From Owenweeksia sp. (lineage in GTDB: Bacteria > Bacteroidota > Bacteroidia > Flavobacteriales > Schleiferiaceae), in assembly GCA_002695025.1 (NCBI GenBank), contig NZNV01000006.1, forward strand, positions 79,952 through 143,951: a stretch of DNA of 64,000 nt. Reading direction: 5' to 3'. Within the stretch, counting starts at the first letter, position 1. Each line of letters starts with the position of its first letter. The notes beneath the pieces are model-generated. The model saw only the letters and a list, made by a program, of their open reading frames with translations. It was not told where the DNA came from and made no database searches. Of this stretch, positions 35,584 to 46,475 are shown piece by piece. The translations under genes were made by a program, and so were the position numbers.

Positions 35584-36438
35584 TTATAGTTTACAGATCA
35601 TTTCCAATTGTTTGGCTTGCAGTTGTATGTTCCTGGATTTCATGAAGCCGGTAATGGAAGTACAGTGCACCTCAGTATTCACAACTTTAAGGGAGGGATA
35701 TTGATTGTGTTCCAGCGTGGTATTCAGTAGTGAGGAGCCGGCCCCCTTCCTTCTGAAATCCCGGTGAACCGCAATTTGGCTTAGATCACCGGAGGCAATA
35801 TCGATGATACAGTACCCTACCAGCGACTGGTCTTTAAAGGCCCCAAAACCCAAAAATGTACCGGATAAGGGACGGGTTAGGGCGTCAAAATGATTCTGCC
35901 AGGAAGGTTGAAAATCCCAAAATGGTTTTACCACTTCCGCATCGGGTATCCCGATCTCGGCTACACGGAACTCAGAGGAAGATGCAGAACGTGTAATGTA
36001 TTCTTTATCCTGGCGGAAGTAATTGAATTCGCGGCTGATCGTAAAGCCCATTTTCCGGTACAGGGCAATAGCGGGTTCATTATCCTTAAGCACTTCCAGG
36101 AGGTATTGCTGAATACCGTGTTCTTGCAAAACCAGTACCGTGTGCCGGAGTATCTGTGAAGCATAACCCCGGCCCTGGTATTTTTGCAGGGTCCCGGTTC
36201 CGCTGTCGTAGGCGGTTTTTAGTCCGTTGAACATCCCGATCCCATTAAGGATGAAGGAGACCATCTCGTTTTCTTCAAATATCCCGAAAGACAATTCAGG
36301 TTTAAAGCCCCTGCGGTTCAGGAGCGTTTCCAATTCGTGACGATCCCAGCGGCTGGGGTAATCCTTAAAGGCCTCCTGAAAGGAGTGTCCAATGGAATCC
36401 AGGCTGGTTTGCTCCAGGGTTTTTACCGGATTAACCAT
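35584..36438 (-). CDS. tandem GNAT acetyltransferase
   Basis: 284 residues with two GNAT-like halves. In the N-terminal half, GTGTLQKYQGRGYASQIL has the acetyl-CoA Q/RxxGxG/A motif. In the C-terminal half, DLSQIAVHRDFRRKGAGSSLL has the same motif. Transfers acetyl groups from acetyl-CoA to an amine; substrate unknown. 17 bases before the M23 peptidase gene on the same strand, so possibly co-transcribed with it. Confidence 0.87.
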   Translation of the reverse strand: MVNPVKTLEQTSLDSIGHSFQEAFKDYPSRWDRHELETLLNRRGFKPELSFGIFEENEMVSFILNGIGMFNGLKTAYDSGTGTLQKYQGRGYASQILRHTVLVLQEHGIQQYLLEVLKDNEPAIALYRKMGFTISREFNYFRQDKEYITRSASSSEFRVAEIGIPDAEVVKPFWDFQPSWQNHFDALTRPLSGTFLGFGAFKDQSLVGYCIIDIASGDLSQIAVHRDFRRKGAGSSLLNTTLEHNQYPSLKVVNTEVHCTSITGFMKSRNIQLQAKQLEMICKL

Positions 36439-36455
36439 AGAATGTATGCTCTATG

Positions 36456-37427
36456 TTAGTCAATGGTGTTTTCCACTTTTTCGCCCTGAATGGGTGAATA
36501 GTCCTTTTTCAGCTCTCCGTTCACCAGTATTTGGTCAAAATAACATTTTACCCCGGTAGCTCTATTCATATTCTCTACGTTCTGGATGTGAAAATGCAGG
36601 TGCGGTTCCGAAGAATTCCCGGAATTGCCACAAAGGCCCAATACATCACCCGTTTTTACTTTTTGCCCTTCCTTCACTTGTAGGGAATGTTGTTTAAAGT
36701 GGGCAAAAAAGAGGTACTCATCATGGGCGGTTTTGAGGATAACTGTATTTCCGGGAACGTAGATAGGGTTGAGGTCCCCGGGTGTATTATCCTTAATACC
36801 GTCAACCGCCAGCACTACTTCAGCATCGCAGGGAGCCAGGAGCTCTTTGCCGAAGGCATAGTAATCTTCATTGCGGGAGCCTTCACCGGAATAGGAACTA
36901 CCGCTTTCATCGGTAATAACTATATCAAAGGCGCCTTTCTGGGCTTCACTTTCTACGTGATAGTTCAGCTCTTCGGTGTCCCCGCCCCATACAATGGTCC
37001 ATTCTCCTTTAAAAGGAAGTTGCAAGGCTGTCTTATTCCTGCTCAGCTGAGGAGTGTTTTTCTCTTCAAAAGGTTTTACCAGCATACCGTTTATGCGGGA
37101 TTCAGCATCTACGGACAGGTTCAGGCTCAGTACTGCGCGTTCAAAAGTGGTTTTGTATACCGCAAAAGTGCCCCGCTCGTAGCCGGTAAATTCACGTTGC
37201 CGGATCTTGCCGGCCTGTTGCTTCAGTCCCTGGAGAAAATCAATAGCCTCTCCTTCGGGTAGGGCAGATTGCATGCCGGGCGCAAACATGTTGAAAATGG
37301 CCAGGAACTCATCCGCATTAAAATGTTGTTCAAAGGCAGCAGACACTTTTTTAAGGTCTTCGGTTTCAGCCTGTCCAAAAGAGCAGTAGTAACTGAAACC
37401 AAGCAATAACAGGATTAATCTTTTCAT
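36456..37427 (-). CDS. M23-family peptidase with DUF3887-like N-terminal domain
   Basis: 323 residues with a signal peptide (1-19). Residues 25-115 resemble DUF3887; 150-315 are an M23/LytM fold ending in SSEPHLHFHIQ, the HxH zinc motif. The usual first-ligand site HxGxD reads AFGKE here (191-195). An upstream H157 and D168 in NYHVESEAQKGAFD may supply those ligands, as I recall in relatives. Likely a cell-wall or extracellular peptide hydrolase. Confidence 0.85.
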   Translation of the reverse strand: MKRLILLLLGFSYYCSFGQAETEDLKKVSAAFEQHFNADEFLAIFNMFAPGMQSALPEGEAIDFLQGLKQQAGKIRQREFTGYERGTFAVYKTTFERAVLSLNLSVDAESRINGMLVKPFEEKNTPQLSRNKTALQLPFKGEWTIVWGGDTEELNYHVESEAQKGAFDIVITDESGSSYSGEGSRNEDYYAFGKELLAPCDAEVVLAVDGIKDNTPGDLNPIYVPGNTVILKTAHDEYLFFAHFKQHSLQVKEGQKVKTGDVLGLCGNSGNSSEPHLHFHIQNVENMNRATGVKCYFDQILVNGELKKDYSPIQGEKVENTID

Positions 37428-37442
37428 AGCAGGGCTTTATCT

Positions 37443-37697
37443 TCAAGACTTGAAATTAGCTAAAATTTTGAAGCTGCTAAGGCTTGACTGCAGCACCCAG
37501 AAGCTTTTGAAGTTGAGTGATTTGGAATCCCAGAATTCTTCAAAATAACTAATCCATTCCTGCCGATGCATGAACCCATTCTGTCTGAGCATACCATGCG
37601 GCTCACGGCCTATGGTGTGAATAGAAATGACACCGGCCTGGTCCAGTACCTTAACATGTTTGGATACAACCGGATGGCTCATTGCAATATCAGAAAA
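37443..37697 (-). pseudogene. ArsR-family regulator remnant
   Basis: The frame encodes SDIA-MSHPVVSKHVKVLDQAG, a clear ArsR recognition-helix region, and continues into the usual linker up to EEFWDSK. The N-terminal helices (about 35-40 residues) are missing, and an in-frame TGA at 37698-37700 closes the frame just upstream. A membrane-protein gene begins soon after. An internal ATG at 37682 could give an 79-residue product, but it would lack half of the fold. Probably a decayed repressor. Confidence 0.7.
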
Positions 37698-37709
37698 TCA
37701 AAGTGTTTT

Positions 37710-38120
37710 TTATCCCTGGCCTTTCCTTCTACTTTTCCGGTGATGGCGTATGCTGATAATTGCAAGTACTACAAAAGGAAGGGAACACAACATGATCTTT
37801 ACATTCAGGCTTACAGTGCCTATCAGGAATATAAACAATAGTAAAATACCGACAGAAGCCACGCCTAGCAGGCTTAGCAGCCGGGAAGGTTTGTTTTGGA
37901 AAAGGGTGATCAACAAAAGGATCTGTCCGGCCAAAGGAAGTAAAACAAAAGGGTGGGCAACTGATAAAGGGTCACTAAACAGTTTGGCGAGTATTTCCAT
38001 TTCGCCCTGCGCCAGGAACATTTTCTGATCGGTTCCCCATTCCAGGTAAGCCATTAGCGAACTGAGGATGAGCAGTAAATTAAGGATCCGGGTTTTCATA
38101 AACAATGCTTTGATGGTCAT
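37710..38120 (-). CDS. four-helix membrane protein of unknown function
   Basis: 136 residues from the ATG at 38120 (38099 also possible). Four hydrophobic segments (about 10-28, 53-73, 80-100 and 104-122) and a basic C-terminal tail (HHRKSRRKGQG). I do not recognise the family; size and layout resemble DoxX-like or other small membrane proteins in ArsR-linked loci. It lies directly upstream of the ArsR remnant on the same strand, and an inverted repeat at 38217-38247 sits in front of it. Confidence 0.7.
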   Translation of the reverse strand: MTIKALFMKTRILNLLLILSSLMAYLEWGTDQKMFLAQGEMEILAKLFSDPLSVAHPFVLLPLAGQILLLITLFQNKPSRLLSLLGVASVGILLLFIFLIGTVSLNVKIMLCSLPFVVLAIISIRHHRKSRRKGQG

Positions 38121-38216
38121 ACACTAAAGGGGTGCACGCAGCAAAGTAAAGCTACGGCTTTCTGGTATGGTGATATAGGGACCAAGTTGTAATCGGTTGG
38201 AATATATTTAGTATTT

Positions 38217-38247
38217 TTAACTAAGTGTTATTTAGACACTTAGCTAA
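38217..38247. promoter_or_regulatory. palindromic operator candidate
   Basis: Arms TTAACTAAGTGT / ACACTTAGCTAA (one mismatch), centre of 7, in the divergent gap between the membrane protein (-) and a secreted protein (+). A dyad of this size suits a dimeric winged-helix repressor such as ArsR or HxlR. The nearby ArsR gene is broken, so the binding protein is unknown. Confidence 0.5.
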
Positions 38248-38390
38248 TCCTATACTGTAATTACATGATCCTTAGATTTTTGTCTCGGGATGCGTATGGA
38301 AAAGAATGTAGCGGTCTGAATAACAAAAGAATCGCCTATCATACATAGAATCTTAAAAGCTACTCTATTTTTAACTCAAAACCATCAATC

Positions 38391-38918
38391 ATGAAACAGA
38401 AACAGATCCCCGGGACCTTAAAGGCTTTAACCTTCCTTATTTCCAGTGCGGCCATTTTTGCCTTTACTTTCCCTGAAGCGGTACCTGCTCCTGAGGAGCG
38501 CATCAGTACCATGCAATTCCATGAGCAGGTGTCAACCGTTGTAAGCGGAGATATCCTCTCGCAGGAGAAGATTGCCAGTATGATGCACGAGGCTGAACTG
38601 AGAAAATCAGATGCTGAAACAGCCTCGGAGTACGTGGAGAATTATATGAATGCCCATTTTAGAAATAGCATGCTAATGGGTTCCACCAACCGCGTTTCCA
38701 TTGCAGCTCCAGGTCAACCCGATCAGAATGAAAGTGTAGCCTGTAACCAAACCGCTCTTGAAGAAGTGATCTCCAGCACGGTGGGTTATTACTATGTATT
38801 TGCTACCCGTTGTGATGGCTCTTACAAATACGATTCCGATGACTTTCAGGGGGGTACTACCCTTTACGTGCGTGCGGAAGCCAGCCCGTGGATACTGGAA
38901 GCCTTTATCTTATACTAA
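38391..38918 (+). CDS. secreted hypothetical protein
   Basis: 175 residues with a signal peptide (about 1-25), then an acidic helical region (EQVSTVVSGDILSQEKIASMMHEAELRKSDAET, read in parts) and a C-terminal section with a lone cysteine pair (C at VACNQ and TRCDGS) that could form a disulfide. I do not recognise it. Followed by a good terminator, so it is its own transcription unit. Confidence 0.75.
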   Translation: MKQKQIPGTLKALTFLISSAAIFAFTFPEAVPAPEERISTMQFHEQVSTVVSGDILSQEKIASMMHEAELRKSDAETASEYVENYMNAHFRNSMLMGSTNRVSIAAPGQPDQNESVACNQTALEEVISSTVGYYYVFATRCDGSYKYDSDDFQGGTTLYVRAEASPWILEAFILY

Positions 38919-38941
38919 GCAGTTTGCTTTGTTAAACGTTG

Positions 38942-38967
38942 AAAACCCCGGCTCCAACCGGGGTTTT
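38942..38967 (+). terminator. terminator of the secreted hypothetical gene
   Basis: Arms AAAACCCCGG / CCGGGGTTTT with a 6-base loop, followed by CTTTT, 23 bases past the stop. Confidence 0.88.
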
Positions 38968-39049
38968 CTTTTGTGGGTGCCTGATCACATTGATAGCAAA
39001 AATGTATTGTAATATAAATACGATTGATTTTATCTATTTTATATGGTGA

Positions 39050-41410
<2,361 letters not shown>

Positions 41411-41428
41411 AAAGCCTGAATGCAGGTA

Positions 41429-41458
41429 ATAAAGCCAGCTCTTAAGAGCTGGCTTTAT
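41429..41458. terminator. bidirectional terminator, perfect 30-base palindrome
   Basis: A fully palindromic stretch centred on CTTAAG with arms ATAAAGCCAGCTCTT. It lies between the converging ends of katG and the alpha/beta hydrolase gene, with T-rich flanks on the plus strand and A-rich on the other, so it can serve both transcripts. Confidence 0.9.
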
Positions 41459-41462
41459 GTTT

Positions 41463-42476
41463 TTATTCCGCCATAAACTTCAGAAGAGGGCTTATGAATT
41501 CCGGAAAGCTCTCTATATGCGGGAGGTGGCCAACGTTCTCGATTTCCACCAGGCGGGCATTGGGAATGGCCTTCTGGGTTTTCTTCCCTAATTGATCATA
41601 CAGCCCCATGGTTTCCCGCACTTCTTGGCTTACCAAAGGTTTTCCAAGTGCTGTGCGGTCACGGGTGCCAATAATAAGCAGGGTGGGCATTTGCAGTTGG
41701 TCAAATTCGTACAATACAGGTTGGGTAAATATCATGTCATAGGTAAGTGCGGCATTCCAGGCAATGCGGTTGTAATCGGAGTTGAGCGTCCATCCCGCCA
41801 GCAGGTTTACCCATTCATCATATTTGGGTTTCCACTTCCCATCGTAGTAACTGGATTCCTGGTAACTCCTGATCTTCTCGTAATCTTTTTCCAGCTCATT
41901 TTTATACCACCATTGCACAGGTTTATAGGGAACCTTTAATTTCCAGTCTTCCAGCCCTATTGGGTTTTCAAGTACCAGTTTTTTGGTTATACCCGGAAAC
42001 ATCAGGGCAAAGCGCGTGGCCAGCATGCCTCCCATAGAGTGTCCCAGCACCGTTGTTTTGGTAACGTTCAAAGTATCCAGGAGGAATTTGGTGTTGAGGG
42101 CCAGTTGCTGAAAGGTATAGTGAAAATGGGCGGGCTTGGACGATTTTCCAAATCCTACCTGGTCCGGAACAATTACCCGGTAGCCTTCCCGGGTAAGAGC
42201 CTCGATAGTGGTTTGCCAGTAAGCTCCATTAAAATTTTTACCGTGGAAGAGCAGAATGTTGCGGCCGTTGTAATTATCAGGCTTTACATCCATATAAGCC
42301 ATGCTTAGCTTTTGCTGCTGTACATCCAGCTTGATAAACTTAACCGGGTAGGGATATGAGTAATTACTCAGTTCAATATCCAGCCATTTCAAATCCGGTT
42401 GCTGAGCGCTTAACGGATTTAAAAAGATGAGAAAAAGGGCGATAGGGTAAGTTTTAAGATAGTGTAGCATAAACAA
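41463..42476 (-). CDS. secreted alpha/beta hydrolase
   Basis: 337 residues with a signal peptide (about 1-24, ATG at 42476 or 42470). Alpha/beta-hydrolase core: oxyanion region HGKNFNGAYW, nucleophile serine in VLGHSMGGMLATRF, acid near IIGTRDRTALG, histidine in ENVGHLPHIESF. Close to haloperoxidase/esterase-like hydrolases. Ends next to katG's end with a shared terminator. Substrate unknown. Confidence 0.92.
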   Translation of the reverse strand: MFMLHYLKTYPIALFLIFLNPLSAQQPDLKWLDIELSNYSYPYPVKFIKLDVQQQKLSMAYMDVKPDNYNGRNILLFHGKNFNGAYWQTTIEALTREGYRVIVPDQVGFGKSSKPAHFHYTFQQLALNTKFLLDTLNVTKTTVLGHSMGGMLATRFALMFPGITKKLVLENPIGLEDWKLKVPYKPVQWWYKNELEKDYEKIRSYQESSYYDGKWKPKYDEWVNLLAGWTLNSDYNRIAWNAALTYDMIFTQPVLYEFDQLQMPTLLIIGTRDRTALGKPLVSQEVRETMGLYDQLGKKTQKAIPNARLVEIENVGHLPHIESFPEFISPLLKFMAE

Positions 42477-42599
42477 GATGAGTTATTCCAATGCTCATTA
42501 AACGAAGAGAAAGGCTACAGGTTTAAGGCAAAACTTTCCTGCACTTTAAACAGGATGATCCTTGAGGCGTTGGGAGATAGAACCCATAAAAGAAGAATA

Positions 42600-43340
42600 A
42601 TGAAAGACAAAGTAATACTGATCACAGGAGCGTCCAGCGGAATAGGAGAAAGTACGGCAAAGAGACTGGCCGGAGCCGGGGCCAAAGTAGCCTTACTGGC
42701 CCGGAGAGGCGACCGCCTGGAAAAACTGAAAAATGAGATAGAAAGTAAGGGTGGAAAAGCACTGGTTGTGGAGTGTGATGTAACCAGGGCTGAGGACATG
42801 AAGAAAGCGGCCGAAAAGACCAGGAAAGAGCTGGGCGGACTGGATGTGCTAATCAATAATGCCGGATTGATGCCGCTCTCCAAAGTGGAGAAACTGCGCA
42901 CCGATGAATGGGATCAGATGGTAGATGTAAATATCAAGGGTGTGCTGAACGGGGTGGCTGCGGTATTGCCGTATTTAAAGGAGCAAAAATCCGGGCATAT
43001 TATTAACGTAGCTTCCAGCGCGGCTCACAACTACTTTCCGGGTGGAGCGGTGTATTGTGCCACCAAGGCTGCAGTTAAGATGTTTACGGAAGGTTTGCGC
43101 CAGGAGGTGGCCCCCACTTACGGTATCCGGGTTACATCGGTTGAACCGGGTTATGTGGATACGGAACTCCAGGATTCCATTAAAGATGATGAAATCAAAA
43201 AGGGTATTGAAGATATGGGAAAAAAGATCACTACCCTGGAAGCCGAGGATATTGCGGAAGCCATTCACTATGCACTGGCGCAGAATACCCGGGCTAACGT
43301 TAATGCGGTGTTTGTAATGCCTACCGAGCAGCAGAAATAG
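42600..43340 (+). CDS. SDR-family oxidoreductase
   Basis: About 247 residues from the ATG at 42600 (the longer frame to 42555 lacks support). Classical short-chain dehydrogenase: TGASSGIGE nucleotide motif, NNAG, catalytic serine in NVASSAAHN and YCATK (Tyr-Lys). Ends at EP-G-YVDT. Similar to the YdfG/ serine dehydrogenase-like group. Substrate unknown. Converges with the propeller lipoprotein gene. Confidence 0.93.
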   Translation: MKDKVILITGASSGIGESTAKRLAGAGAKVALLARRGDRLEKLKNEIESKGGKALVVECDVTRAEDMKKAAEKTRKELGGLDVLINNAGLMPLSKVEKLRTDEWDQMVDVNIKGVLNGVAAVLPYLKEQKSGHIINVASSAAHNYFPGGAVYCATKAAVKMFTEGLRQEVAPTYGIRVTSVEPGYVDTELQDSIKDDEIKKGIEDMGKKITTLEAEDIAEAIHYALAQNTRANVNAVFVMPTEQQK

Positions 43341-43358
43341 GAGGAGTGCTTACCTTTC

Positions 43359-44483
43359 TCAGTCCCAGGGAAGTTCTTTGGTGAGATTTACAAAACCGGC
43401 TTCGGGCTGGGATGGGTCATACCGGTATAATCCCAGCCATCCGCCACACCATATCCGGCCGTCTTTATCCTCAAAGGTGCATTGTACAGCGCGGCTGGCT
43501 AAACCTTCTGTTTCGGAAAAGTTGTTAAACGGATACTGTTTGCTGCCGTTGTAACGGAATACTCCATACCCTTCGGTAGGGAACCATATATTGCCGGACC
43601 TATCCTGGTAAAGATCCCAGGCTTCGGGGCCTTCCACGCCATCCTGGGCGGTAAAGCGGGTAAAGGATTTTCCGTCCCAGCGGCATACGCCATTGTGATG
43701 GGTGGCAAACCAGATGTTTCCCTGCTGGTCCTCGAGTACACAGTTCACAACATTGTTGCAAAGCCCATCCTTTTCCGAGATGTTTGTGAGGCGTGCCTGA
43801 TCATCTGAGGCAGAAGGGTCGTAAATAAAGGCTCCGCCATTGGTGGCAAACCACATCCGTTCTTTTGAATCCTCCATAATATGATGCACGATGCGGGTAC
43901 TGGTTACGCCCCGGCTGGGATCAGATACGGTTTCGGGAAGGTTGAAATGGGTAAACTCTTTACCATCAAAACGGCTTACTCCTTCTAAGGTACCGATCCA
44001 CAAAACACCCTCTTGATCAAAAGTCATAGTCCAGATATCATTATTGATGAGTCCGTCCTGCTCCGTGTAATTGGTGAAGCCCTGAGCGGGAACATATTTG
44101 GTTAACCCTCCATTGGTGCCAAACCATACATTCCCGTGGCGGTCACCAAGAATAGCGCGTACGGCCACACCGCCAAAGCCTTGTTGCACGGAAAGATATT
44201 GCAGTGAGTCTCCCTGGTAGCGGATGACCCCGTCACCATTGGTGCCAAACCACATACTTCCCACCTGGTCCTGGAAGATCCTGCGTACAAAGGGACTGAT
44301 CTGATTGGCGGGGTCCTGTTGATTAAGGGGGCCAAGGAAGGGAGGGTGGAGCTGCCGGTTGTAGGTTGCCGTAAGGCTGTCTGCTGAAGTTTGAGCGGAG
44401 TGAACCGGGGTCTTATCCTGACCGTTGCAGGCTGTTAAAGTCAATACTAAGGAGGTTACCAGGGTTACATAAAACCTTTTCAT
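43359..44483 (-). CDS. Reg_prop seven-bladed propeller lipoprotein
   Basis: About 374 residues from the ATG at 44483, with a lipobox (LTAC). Seven repeats of the two-component-regulator propeller type are visible (for example GSMWFGTNGDG, GNVWFGTNGG, GVLWIGTLEG, ERMWFATNGG, GNIWFATHHNG, GNIWFPTEGYG, GRIWCGGWLG), so one full propeller. Unlike hybrid two-component sensors there is no kinase domain; the protein ends with the propeller. Divergent from a membrane-anchored winged-helix regulator, a plausible partner. Confidence 0.88.
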   Translation of the reverse strand: MKRFYVTLVTSLVLTLTACNGQDKTPVHSAQTSADSLTATYNRQLHPPFLGPLNQQDPANQISPFVRRIFQDQVGSMWFGTNGDGVIRYQGDSLQYLSVQQGFGGVAVRAILGDRHGNVWFGTNGGLTKYVPAQGFTNYTEQDGLINNDIWTMTFDQEGVLWIGTLEGVSRFDGKEFTHFNLPETVSDPSRGVTSTRIVHHIMEDSKERMWFATNGGAFIYDPSASDDQARLTNISEKDGLCNNVVNCVLEDQQGNIWFATHHNGVCRWDGKSFTRFTAQDGVEGPEAWDLYQDRSGNIWFPTEGYGVFRYNGSKQYPFNNFSETEGLASRAVQCTFEDKDGRIWCGGWLGLYRYDPSQPEAGFVNLTKELPWD

Positions 44484-44541
44484 AGTGATGTGTAATATTG
44501 GGATTAAAAGTAGAGTGGAGGCTTCCTGGCTTACGTTAAGC

Positions 44542-44559
44542 AATGTAAATTAATGTAAA
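44542..44559. promoter_or_regulatory. 10-bp-phased direct repeat, candidate regulator site
   Basis: AATGTAAA occurs at 44542-44549 and 44552-44559, a direct repeat with a 10-base period, in the gap between the propeller lipoprotein and the membrane regulator. OmpR-type winged helices bind tandem direct repeats with about one helical turn of spacing. Confidence 0.45.
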
Positions 44560-44609
44560 ATAGGGGGTAAAACATTTCAAATGGCATGGCAATCAGGTAG
44601 CTTTGTGTC

Positions 44610-45503
44610 ATGCAAATTTCTTTCAGAAAGAAGATCTTCACGCTCTTGTTGGGTGTGCTTTGCGGCTTACAGCTAACAGCCGGAGAGCAGCCGGATGAAA
44701 AGCACATCCGCACAGCCATGCGCCTGTTGGGGCATCAGCTGCTGCTGAGCGCGGGTGATAGTACATCCAGGGTTTTGCCGGTAGAGAAGGAAGGTAATAG
44801 CTATAGGATACGTTTTGCGTCAGATTTTGGCTTTGACCCTGAAGAGTTGGTAAAACTGATGGATAGTGTGAACCTGCACACGAATTTTGCCCGGCACTAC
44901 CTGGTTGAAGTTGTTGATTGCGATACCGGGAATGTGGTATACAGTTATGAGGTAGGAGGTACGGAGGATATTATTCCCTGTAAAGGAAGGAAGCAGGATG
45001 TTGGCTGTTATACGGTTGTGCTGAACATCCTGGATGCACCCGGCCCGGTTACGTCAGCACCGGTTACCGGGCCAAACAGCAAAACTGCGGCTGTAAGAAC
45101 CAACGCTTTTATCCCTTTAGCTGTGCTCACCGTCCTTCTGTTGATCATCAGTGTGCTGTGGGTCTATTTTCGTAAAAGTGAGGGGCCTGCAGAAATCCAG
45201 GCTAATCTGATACCCCTGGGTGCCTACCGCTACGATGCCACCAATATGGAGCTACAGCTTAAAGACGAACGAATGGAACTCACCGGAAAAGAGAATGAGT
45301 TGCTGTTATTATTGTATCAATCGGCCAACACTACTTTGGAGCGCGAAACGATCCTGAACAAGGTATGGGGTGATGAAGGCGTGTACATAGGTCGCACCCT
45401 GGATGTGTTCATCTCCAAGTTGCGCAAAAAACTGGAGCATGATCCGGGGCTCAAAATTGTGAATGTTCGGGGAGTAGGGTATAAGCTGGTGGTGAATGGG
45501 TAA
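44610..45503 (+). CDS. transmembrane winged-helix regulator (OmpR-type C-terminal domain)
   Basis: 297 residues. N-terminal signal peptide (about 1-24), a periplasmic region of about 140 residues with three cysteines, one TM helix (about 168-188) and a cytoplasmic C-terminal winged helix (about 205-297: ELTGKENELLLLLYQSANTT, RTLDVFISKLRKKLEHDP, NVRGVGYKLV). This is the reverse order of ToxR/CadC, whose DNA-binding part is N-terminal. It probably couples a periplasmic signal directly to DNA binding. Divergent from the propeller lipoprotein; likely self-regulated. Confidence 0.88.
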   Translation: MQISFRKKIFTLLLGVLCGLQLTAGEQPDEKHIRTAMRLLGHQLLLSAGDSTSRVLPVEKEGNSYRIRFASDFGFDPEELVKLMDSVNLHTNFARHYLVEVVDCDTGNVVYSYEVGGTEDIIPCKGRKQDVGCYTVVLNILDAPGPVTSAPVTGPNSKTAAVRTNAFIPLAVLTVLLLIISVLWVYFRKSEGPAEIQANLIPLGAYRYDATNMELQLKDERMELTGKENELLLLLYQSANTTLERETILNKVWGDEGVYIGRTLDVFISKLRKKLEHDPGLKIVNVRGVGYKLVVNG

Positions 45504-45508
45504 AAGAT

Positions 45509-46054
45509 TCATTGGCTTCTGATATCCTCAGCAACCTCTGATAAATCATTATTAAACTGGTGTCCTCCGCTTTCTGTTTCCCGGACAGTGGCCTTCGGTA
45601 GTTTTTGCCGGTATATGGATAGGTGGCTGAACGGAACCTCTTCATCATCCCGACAGTGGTACAGAAAAAGCGGAACATTTTCAGGGAGTTTATTCTCAAA
45701 ACCCTGGTTCAGTTTTAAGCCTTGTTTCCAATTTTCATCACCGCTCCAAAAGGGAGCAGCCATAAGGAATATCCCCTTGATGTCCTTTTCAAACCTGTTT
45801 TCGGAAAGACATTTGAGTAACATGGAAGCACCTAACGAATGCGCCACCAGGGTAAGTTCACCGGTAATAGAATGGATCTCTTTACCGATCTGTTGCGGCC
45901 AGCCAAAATCCGGTAAGTCTTCATCCGATGCCAAACGGGGATAATGTACCTTGTAGTCCGTCCCCAATTCCTTTTGCAGGGAGGCGACCAATTTTTCATC
46001 TGCTTCGTAGCCTCCATCGCCTCCGGCCTGGATGAACAATGTGTTTTTAGTCAT
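45509..46054 (-). CDS. RBBP9/YdeN-family alpha/beta hydrolase
   Basis: 181 residues, the short size of this family. Nucleophile serine in LVAHSLGASML, acid in YHCRDDEEVPF, histidine in ESGGHQFNNDL. Cytoplasmic serine hydrolase of unknown substrate. Converges with the regulator gene, leaving only 5 bases between the stops. Confidence 0.9.
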   Translation of the reverse strand: MTKNTLFIQAGGDGGYEADEKLVASLQKELGTDYKVHYPRLASDEDLPDFGWPQQIGKEIHSITGELTLVAHSLGASMLLKCLSENRFEKDIKGIFLMAAPFWSGDENWKQGLKLNQGFENKLPENVPLFLYHCRDDEEVPFSHLSIYRQKLPKATVRETESGGHQFNNDLSEVAEDIRSQ

Positions 46055-46475
46055 ACTAAAAGGTATATTTTCAGGAAGCTAGTTTACGCCATCTTTATTT
46101 TTATAAGGATGGCCGAAACGGACAAGTTGAGGTGGTGATTGCGTATTTCATTTTGGCTATCACGAGGTGTTCACCGGGTGAGAAGGGTTAGAGGGTAAAG
46201 CCGGGTTTGCAGCGCACTATTTCCATTTTATATATGGCTTGTCCCCGCCTCACCTATGCCTTTACTACGTGTCAAGCTCGTATCAAGGTGGTGTTAAGCC
46301 CATGCTAAACCGGTATTAACTATATCATGTGAAAAGGGTGCGAGGTGTGTGGGATTAGTATATAACGGATGTTGCCTGGGGGTGGTATATATCCTACACC
46401 AAAGCCGGGGTACCACACACCCGGTTTTGAAGGGCCGGCAGTATAGTGATGCCATCGCTGCTGCCCAGGGCATTT
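46055..46475. other. 421-base gene-free region with imperfect palindromes
   Basis: No supported gene; a 252-base open frame at 46349 looks non-coding. Inverted pair GGTGTGTGG (46344-46352) and CCACACACC (46413-46421) brackets a further imperfect GGTG...CACC pair, so the area can fold. A smaller stem, CCATC/GATGG, lies near 46089-46112. Confidence 0.5.

Noticed and set aside
36846..36860. M23 peptidase as a pseudoenzyme
   Set aside because: The HxGxD site reads AFGKE, but an upstream His and Asp in NYHVESEAQKGAFD may replace those ligands in this subgroup, so inactivity is not claimed.
36687..37262. 191-residue plus-strand frame
   Set aside because: Antisense shadow of the M23 peptidase gene, no family resemblance.
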